A stretch of 13,390 nucleotides of DNA from Larix sibirica (Eukaryota > Streptophyta > Pinopsida > Pinales > Pinaceae): the NCBI GenBank assembly GCA_004151065.3, contig NWUY0300011775.1, positions 1 through 13,390 of the forward strand, given 5' to 3'. The number at the start of each line of letters is the position of its first letter. Within the stretch, counting starts at the first letter, position 1. This document shows positions 9,132 through 13,390 of this stretch, one piece after another. The position numbers and the translations under genes are program-made. The notes under the pieces are model-generated. The model did not search any database and was not told the origin of the DNA. It worked only from the letters and a program-made list of their open reading frames with translations.

Positions 9132-9586
9132 CACGTTGCTTAGAAAGCTACGACACTAGAAACTACTCTTGTGCACACATAAATTATCATAGAACATCAA
9201 CTCGGTTCCTTTTATATAATTAATAAATAAGATATTTAAAAGAGTTTAAGAAACAAAGTATTGATCTGGTCTATCAAGATTCAATCCTTCCTTTCTATCT
9301 AGATTGGGTTTATATGATCATACAACACACATGATAAAGAAAAACATAGTTTATATTTCTGTTGACAAAGATAATGCATAAATTGGATCCAATGATATTC
9401 TAATGACATTTGAATTCATGACCACATCCTCAAATGTCCACCCTATTAACCTGGCACTGATATGATGAATGTGGAAGCATCTAGGAAAAAAACCCCATGT
9501 CATCGAACCTCTTCTAGAAGCTCGGGTATATGCCAAACAATGAGGTGGGTTATAAGATCCCCTTGTGTGTTACAGGAACTGTAATG
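9132..9586 (+). repeat. Long direct repeat, copy 2, right part
   Basis: This matches about 1076-1692, for example CTTGTGCACACATAAATTATCATA, TTAAAAGAGTTTAAGAAACAA and GGTATATGCCAAACAA. It lacks two blocks present in copy 1, about 70 bases near 9325 and about 80 bases near 9438. In copy 1 one frame near 1566-1690 reads HLIEAWVYAKQGGELQYPLV, and the counterpart here reads EPLLEARVYAKQ before stops. A second decayed coding block may therefore lie in this half. Confidence 0.75.
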
Positions 9587-9923
9587 ATTAAACCATCGTT
9601 AGTAATAAAATGATCATATGGTAAACCAGTAATCTCCCTAATTCATTGTAAACAAACTAGAAGATTAAACTAACAAATAATTACCTTTTAAGCTTCATGG
9701 AAAGTATCATGGGAAGCATGGAAAAATGAGTGATAATGTGGCTAAAAGGATAGGTTAATATAGGTCGAGAGGACAACTAGAATTGACAATAGTATCAAAT
9801 AGAAAGCCCAACATTCCCAATCTTGATATTTTGACTACCCTCATGCAAACAAAATATGTGTAGCTAATGTTCTCATATCAAAAGTTTCAAAATTGACAAA
9901 ACATTATTAATGTTGCAATTGTG
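9587..9923. other. Gene-free stretch, nothing recognised
   Basis: AT-rich sequence between the right end of repeat copy 2 and the stop codon of the minus-strand reading frame at 9924. It may contain the old 3' untranslated region of that gene. No repeat or coding pattern was found. Confidence 0.4.
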
Positions 9924-10835
9924 TCAAGTGCCAGTCCCAATAGCTATGTTTACATTGGATCCCTTTCTTTTCTTCTCTGAACTGATTTTCTTTTCCAATG
10001 TCCTGTTATGCTAGGCTAAATATTGAATTCGTTTGTACCATCTCTTGTTAAGTTTCTTTAATTTCTTGTTCTTTTCCATTAATTTCTCAAGTTCCTCATG
10101 TAACTTAATGCTCATATTTTTTAGAACCTTGTTTTCATTCTTCACATGCCTATCCAAGATCTGAAATTCTTCAATTTATTCCTTGAGATTTTCAATTTTC
10201 TTATTTTTCTTCCTTAATTTTGATGAGCCTAAATTGCTTGAGAAATTGGAGTTTATCATTTGCTTCAAAGGTTCAGCAAACCCTGTGTTGTCTTCAAAAT
10301 TATTGAAGAGTGGTGATGATGATTCACCATAATCAAATAGTCTACGAACAAGGTTCTTAAAACCATCATATTTTGTTCTAAACTTATTGCGCCAAGGATT
10401 TGAATGTTCATTCTCTTGAACATTACTATTCCCTGTTCCTACTAGCTCATTATCTTGAACATTATTATGCCCTGTCCCTGTTGGATCAACATTCTATTTC
10501 TTAGGCTCATCACTCTATTTTTTAGTCTCCACATTCTGTTTTTCAGGTTCAACATTCTATTTTTCAGGCTCAACATTCTCTTTTTTAGGCTCAACATTGT
10601 GTTTCTTATGCCCAACATTCTGTTTCTTAGGCTTCTTCTTAGTCATAATCCTAGTAATTCTTCTAGTGGTCATACGAGTAGTCTGTCCACATCTCTCCTT
10701 TACAGATTGTACTCTAGAACTCTCTCCACAAATAGTGAAGGATTTGACTTCCTCGACACTGGGGTCGTCACTATTATTTCCAACATCATGCTCAGGAACA
10801 ACGTTCACTCCCCAGGATATCTCCTCATGTGCCAT
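9924..10835 (-). pseudogene. Nonsense-riddled reading frame: basic N-part, heptapeptide repeats, coiled-coil-like C-part
   Basis: From ATG at 10833-10835 to TGA at 9924-9926 one frame of 304 codons runs with no indel but five internal stops: TAG at 10557-10559, 10515-10517, 10494-10496 and 10011-10013, and TAA at 10176-10178. The protein opens MAHEEISWGVNVVPEHDVGN. It has a basic stretch (TTRMTTRRITRIMTKKKPKK), then seven heptads of the type KKQNVEP at residues 70-118, then HSNPWRNKFRTKYDGFKNLV and RRLFDYGESSSPLFNNFE. From about residue 205 it is Lys/Glu/Leu-rich (KLHEELEKLMEKNKKLKKL), suggesting a coiled coil. I do not recognise the family. A chance frame this coherent over 912 bases is unlikely. 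The start is tentative because an upstream exon could exist. Overlapping plus-strand open frames at 10455-10913 and 10597-10845 are shadows of the repeats. Confidence 0.6.
10482..10628 (-). repeat. 21-bp coding minisatellite, seven units
   Basis: Seven tandem 21-base units encode heptads KKQNVGH, KKHNVEP, KKENVEP, EK*NVEP, EKQNVET, KK*SDEP and KK*NVDP. The third codon of the unit is CAG in two units and TAG in three. The array is exactly 147 bases and keeps frame. It is the source of the long plus-strand open frame rich in FRLNILF. Confidence 0.85.
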
Positions 10836-10873
10836 AACACCATAAAAAATCCATTACGTGCAAAGAAAGTATC

Positions 10874-10885
10874 TTTTTTTTTTTT
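10874..10885 (+). repeat. T12 homopolymer
   Basis: Twelve T on the plus strand, equal to A12 on the minus strand. It lies 39 bases upstream of the ATG of the minus-strand frame and about 370 bases downstream of the minus-strand gene ending at 11258. It could be a degraded poly(A) tail of a minus-strand retroposed copy, but no target duplication was seen and the upstream gene appears to retain an intron. Confidence 0.5.
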
Positions 10886-11257
10886 ACACACACAATTGAG
10901 TAGCTTTGATTAAAAATAAAACTGGAGATTACATAGTGTAGAGGCAGATTGCTCCCTTAGCAGGGTAGCATCTAACTCTCTCTGATAATATTTTACATGC
11001 TTGTAACTAGAATAATACCTTCCAGGTCCAAGGAAACTGTAGCACTTGACAAACTGCCCAAGAAGGCTAATGAAGAAGAAATACATAGGTATACTGATAA
11101 TGAAAACAACAAAAAATTGAGAGTTGCAATTGTCCAGAAGAGTGTCGATCCTATGAATTGCTCCCAGCCTATGACTTTCAGTGAAATAGAGCAGTAACCA
11201 AAAAAACTAATATAGATGCATAACAAACCAAAAAAGACAGGGCCAACCATCAGGTGA
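10886..11257. other. Gene-free stretch between two minus-strand pseudogenes
   Basis: Probably the old 3' flank or untranslated region of the pseudogene at 11258-13357. Open frames on both strands here (minus 10993-11250, hydrophobic; plus 10997-11197) are mirror images of the same bases, and neither shows a recognisable pattern. Confidence 0.4.
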
Positions 11258-11855
11258 CTAGTGAGTGCCCGTGTTCATGACTGCTCCGTCGGAATCATCA
11301 GTCCCATTCTTGTATGAGCTTAAGTCAATGAAGTACCTAGCTTGAGCCATGAATTGCTTCAATTTTTCCATTTTCCTGCCCAGGTCAACCATTTCTCTTC
11401 TCTCAACATCGGGTTTACGGTTTTTATGGGGGTAGCAGAGACCAAGCGTCTCTTCCAAGTGCTCAACCTTCTCGACCACCATGCTTTTCTGTTGTTTCAC
11501 TTCTGTATGATTTACTTGAGCTAGAGAATAGAGGAGGGTCAATACCTTCTTAAACTCAAGTTTTTCATTGCGAACCAACCAGACTTGGCCCTCCAACTCC
11601 TACATACGATTCTGCATATCCAATTCATATTTTGAGAGACCATACCTCTCTTCAGTTTTCTAAAAACTTCCAGCCCTGTCATGTCTGCAACATGGACCAT
11701 GCACAAAGTGTCATCTATCCACCAAGACGCCAATATCATCATACACCATCGGAATTACCCTGTTACAAGCAATAGGGATTCTGATAAATTTGTTGCACTT
11801 GATGTACTTCAGGTAGATACCATCCCCACCCTGCGAATGTAAATGATGCTCCATC

Positions 11856-11927
11856 CTAAAAACCAAAGCAATAACACAAGACCAACGCAATAACAAGCAC
11901 AGAACCAATGCAATAGCAAGCACATAC
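11856..11927 (-). other. Candidate 72-base intron built from tandem repeats
   Basis: On the minus strand the coding block starting at 11855 (GAT GGA GCA) is preceded by TTTTTAG, and CTA|GTATGTG lies 72 bases upstream, giving GT...AG ends. Three tandem units fill it: 11862-11880, 11881-11903 and 11904-11926 (unit ACCAAYGCAATARCAAGCACA on the plus strand). The upstream reading phase is not settled: the frame reading DKVCTPDGCFPF leaves two extra bases at this donor. The intron call is therefore provisional, but the tandem repeat itself is clear. Confidence 0.4.
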
Positions 11928-12004
11928 TAGAATGGGAAGCAGCCATCAGGAGTGCAGACTTTATCCAACCCTTCTTGTCTTAAACCATGCCCCTGTCTTC
12001 GCAT

Positions 12005-12026
12005 GTCGGCCAACTAGAAAGCCGAC
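12005..12026. repeat. Short perfect hairpin sequence
   Basis: GTCGGC at 12005-12010 and GCCGAC at 12021-12026 are exact reverse complements around a 10-base loop. It lies between the RNase H fragment and the downstream coding block, in unusually GC-rich sequence for this window. It could mark the 3' untranslated end of the LINE-like fragment, but no poly(A) was found to confirm this. Confidence 0.4.
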
Positions 12027-12203
12027 CAGCAGCCATAAATGAAAAAGTGCTTGCAAATCTTATGGAGATTGAGCTGACCGTCACATAGAATGGTGTGGTT
12101 ACCAAAAACCAAAAATTTGAAATTACTAAAGTTTGCATTCAAATGTTTTAGAAATCTCTTAGAGGAAATGAGAAGGTCCAAGGTTCTATGGTGAAACCAT
12201 GGG

Positions 12204-12620
12204 CTAAGGAATCCATATGTTTTTGTTGATGACATTATCACAATCGAGTGAGCCATAAGGGAGTCCAACTCCTTTATTTTCCATGGCATCAGCTTAACCA
12301 TTAAGGTTTCTCAAAACATGAAAATAGGAAACCTCTTTAAATTCTTTGTTGATGCTGAGAAGGAGATGATGCAACTTGGAGGTGGGGTTTTTCCTATTGT
12401 TGACAATGTTCATAGCTTCTCTGATGACGATGAGAGAGTCTCCGATAACCTTCAAGTTCTCAATGCCCAGGTATAAAGCAATCTCTAGACCTTTGATGAG
12501 CGCGAGCCATTCCGCTCCATTGTTAGTCTTTCTCCCAATCCCCCAAGCAAACTCTTTCTTCTTATTCCTCTTGGAGTCAAAAATTACTCCCCTCGCAGCT
12601 GCCAACCCAAGGTGCCAAGA
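12204..12620 (-). mobile_element. Non-LTR retrotransposon (LINE) fragment: RNase H domain (RVT_3-like)
   Basis: Open from 12605 to 12297 and readable on to 12204. The protein reads ARGVIFDSKRNKKKEFAWGI, GRKTNNGAEWLALIKGLEIA, LYLGIENLKVIGDSLIVI and FKEVSYFHVLRNLNG, then a TAA at 12294-12296, then ADAMENKGVGLPYGSLDCDN. This is the order of plant LINE-type RNase H: the catalytic Glu in NNxAE, Asp in xGDSxxVI and Asp in the final AD before NKG are all visible. The usual first motif DGxSxGNPG is only dimly present upstream, in TACATTCTTGGCACCTTGGG, so the first catalytic Asp appears lost. Reverse transcriptase, endonuclease and gag-like parts are absent. The fragment begins where the surrounding pseudogene stops, consistent with a 5'-truncated insertion. 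The 3' boundary, poly(A) and target duplication were not found. Confidence 0.75.
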
Positions 12621-13390
12621 ATGTACCTAATTATCACCTATCTTATTCAATTCCTCCACGATCAAGATTTTAACTAGACCATGATGATATAAGCTATGAG
12701 TAACATTTTTAGGATTTTATTGAATGTGCTTTTCCATTCAACTCAGAATTTTCCATAAAAAAATGGGAAATTCAAATGTTCATTTGCTTCAAAATGCAAG
12801 AGAAGGCGAATGTGATAAAGGAAATTAATGGCATACCGTCCCTCACATGTAACAACATTTTGTAATACAAACAATAGGTTCCTCCATTTATCCATAATCC
12901 AAGTTGAAGGTAAACCCTTCTTCCAATTCGGGCTTTTGTCTTTCGAACATAAAAACCGAGTCCACACCCCCTTTTCAACTTGCTTATTTTTAAACCACCT
13001 CTCCCCTATTCAAGGTAGTCTCATGGCTTGATCTATCGACTCCTTCATTACTGCCATTACCAAATTTCCCACACGAGCAACGTGACCATCAAAACCTTCT
13101 GCGAAAGATTTCATGACAGGGGCATTGGAACAATTAAATTTCTTAAGGAATGGAAGCCACCCTGCATCCCTAAGTATGGATTTACTGGAATTGTACTCAA
13201 GGTATCCTTTAAATATCTTCAAACACCATGGATCTTTCCTGATTATACCGAGCTTCCGCATGACATTTCCAATCCAAGTATGTGAGGAAATAGAGAAAAT
13301 GCTTTGTTCTGGGGAATTTATTTCCACTGCCACAACGTAGACAATGAATTCACGATTCTGACATTAGAGGAAATTTGGGGTCTAAAATGG

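Larger units (their letters stand above)
11258..13357 (-). pseudogene. Multi-exon pseudogene of an unrecognised plant protein, interrupted by a LINE fragment
   Basis: Minus strand, right to left. A splice acceptor TTTCCTCTAATGTCAG precedes an exon starting at 13357. It reads FIVYVVAVEINSPEQS, VMRKLGIIRKDPWCLKIF, VMKSFAEGFDGHVARVGNLV, a TGA at 13010-13012, then IGERWFKNKQVEKGVWTRFL and VTCEGRYAINFLYHIRLLLH. After a one-base loss in the A7 run near 12755-12761 it continues NPKNVTHSLYHHGLVKILIV and EELNKIGDN to about 12630. The LINE-like fragment then intervenes. Coding resumes at 11855 with DGASFTFAGWGWYLPEVHQV and QQIYQNPYCL, followed by stops at 11763, 11739, 11736, 11715 and 11679. A one-base frameshift near 11658 leads into KTEERYGLSKYELDMQNRM, a TAG, and a helical charged end that stops at 11258-11260. 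The CEGR...YHIRLLLHF and SLYHHGLVKIL patterns look like a conserved family, but I cannot name it. The 5' exons lie outside the window. Confidence 0.6.

Noticed and set aside
222-9586. LTR pair of a single LTR retrotransposon
   Set aside because: There are no TG...CA ends, primer-binding site or polypurine tract, no gag-pol between them, and coding-like sequence lies within the repeats.
10455-10913. 152-codon plus-strand open frame
   Set aside because: It is the antisense of the 21-bp minisatellite; its FRLNILF repeats come from period-21 bases that code for heptads on the minus strand.
10993-11250. Minus-strand hydrophobic open frame suggesting a membrane protein
   Set aside because: It lies in the likely 3' flank of a pseudogene, its residues reflect T-rich composition, and no family pattern is visible.
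11711-11923. 70-codon minus-strand open frame starting MLAIALVLCLLLRW
   Set aside because: Its start is translated 23-bp tandem repeat, and the better protein reading of 11666-11855 is in another frame (DGASFTFAGWGWYLPEVHQV).

Overview
The window looks like nuclear DNA of a land plant. It is AT-rich and intron-bearing, and it is filled with decayed mobile-element and gene debris. I found no intact gene, tRNA, rRNA, CRISPR array or bacterial-type operon. Plant-type remnants point the same way: a TNPA-like protein of the CACTA (En/Spm) class, a plant LINE-type RNase H domain and a pentatricopeptide-repeat fragment. A large, repeat-rich genome such as a gymnosperm's would fit, but that is inference and the species cannot be read from this sequence.

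Layout, left to right. (1) 222-1692 is copy 1 of a long direct repeat that carries a broken reading frame of unknown family. Copy 2 lies at 7003-7858 plus 9132-9586 and is split by about 1.27 kb that copy 1 lacks. That extra segment holds a PPR pseudogene fragment on the minus strand. (2) 1726-2291 is another coding-like relic; its first 45 bases resemble part of the repeat's reading frame. (3) About 2400-3440 is a C-poor, degenerate tandem array with a period near 33 bp. (4) A 203-bp block at 3331-3533 is repeated without indels at 4011-4213. (5) 4193-5514 is a six-exon decayed TNPA-like gene on the plus strand. (6) 5515-7002 has no convincing gene, only short inverted and dispersed repeats.

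The right third reads on the minus strand. 11258-13357 is a multi-exon pseudogene of a protein I do not recognise. It is interrupted by a LINE-like RNase H fragment at 12204-12620. 9924-10835 is a 304-codon reading frame with five nonsense codons, no indels, a run of seven heptapeptide repeats and a lysine-rich, probably coiled-coil C-terminus.

Nothing here appears to work together as a functional system. The interest lies in nested insertions, duplications and the pattern of decay. Family calls rest on residue patterns recognised by eye and were not tested by any search.
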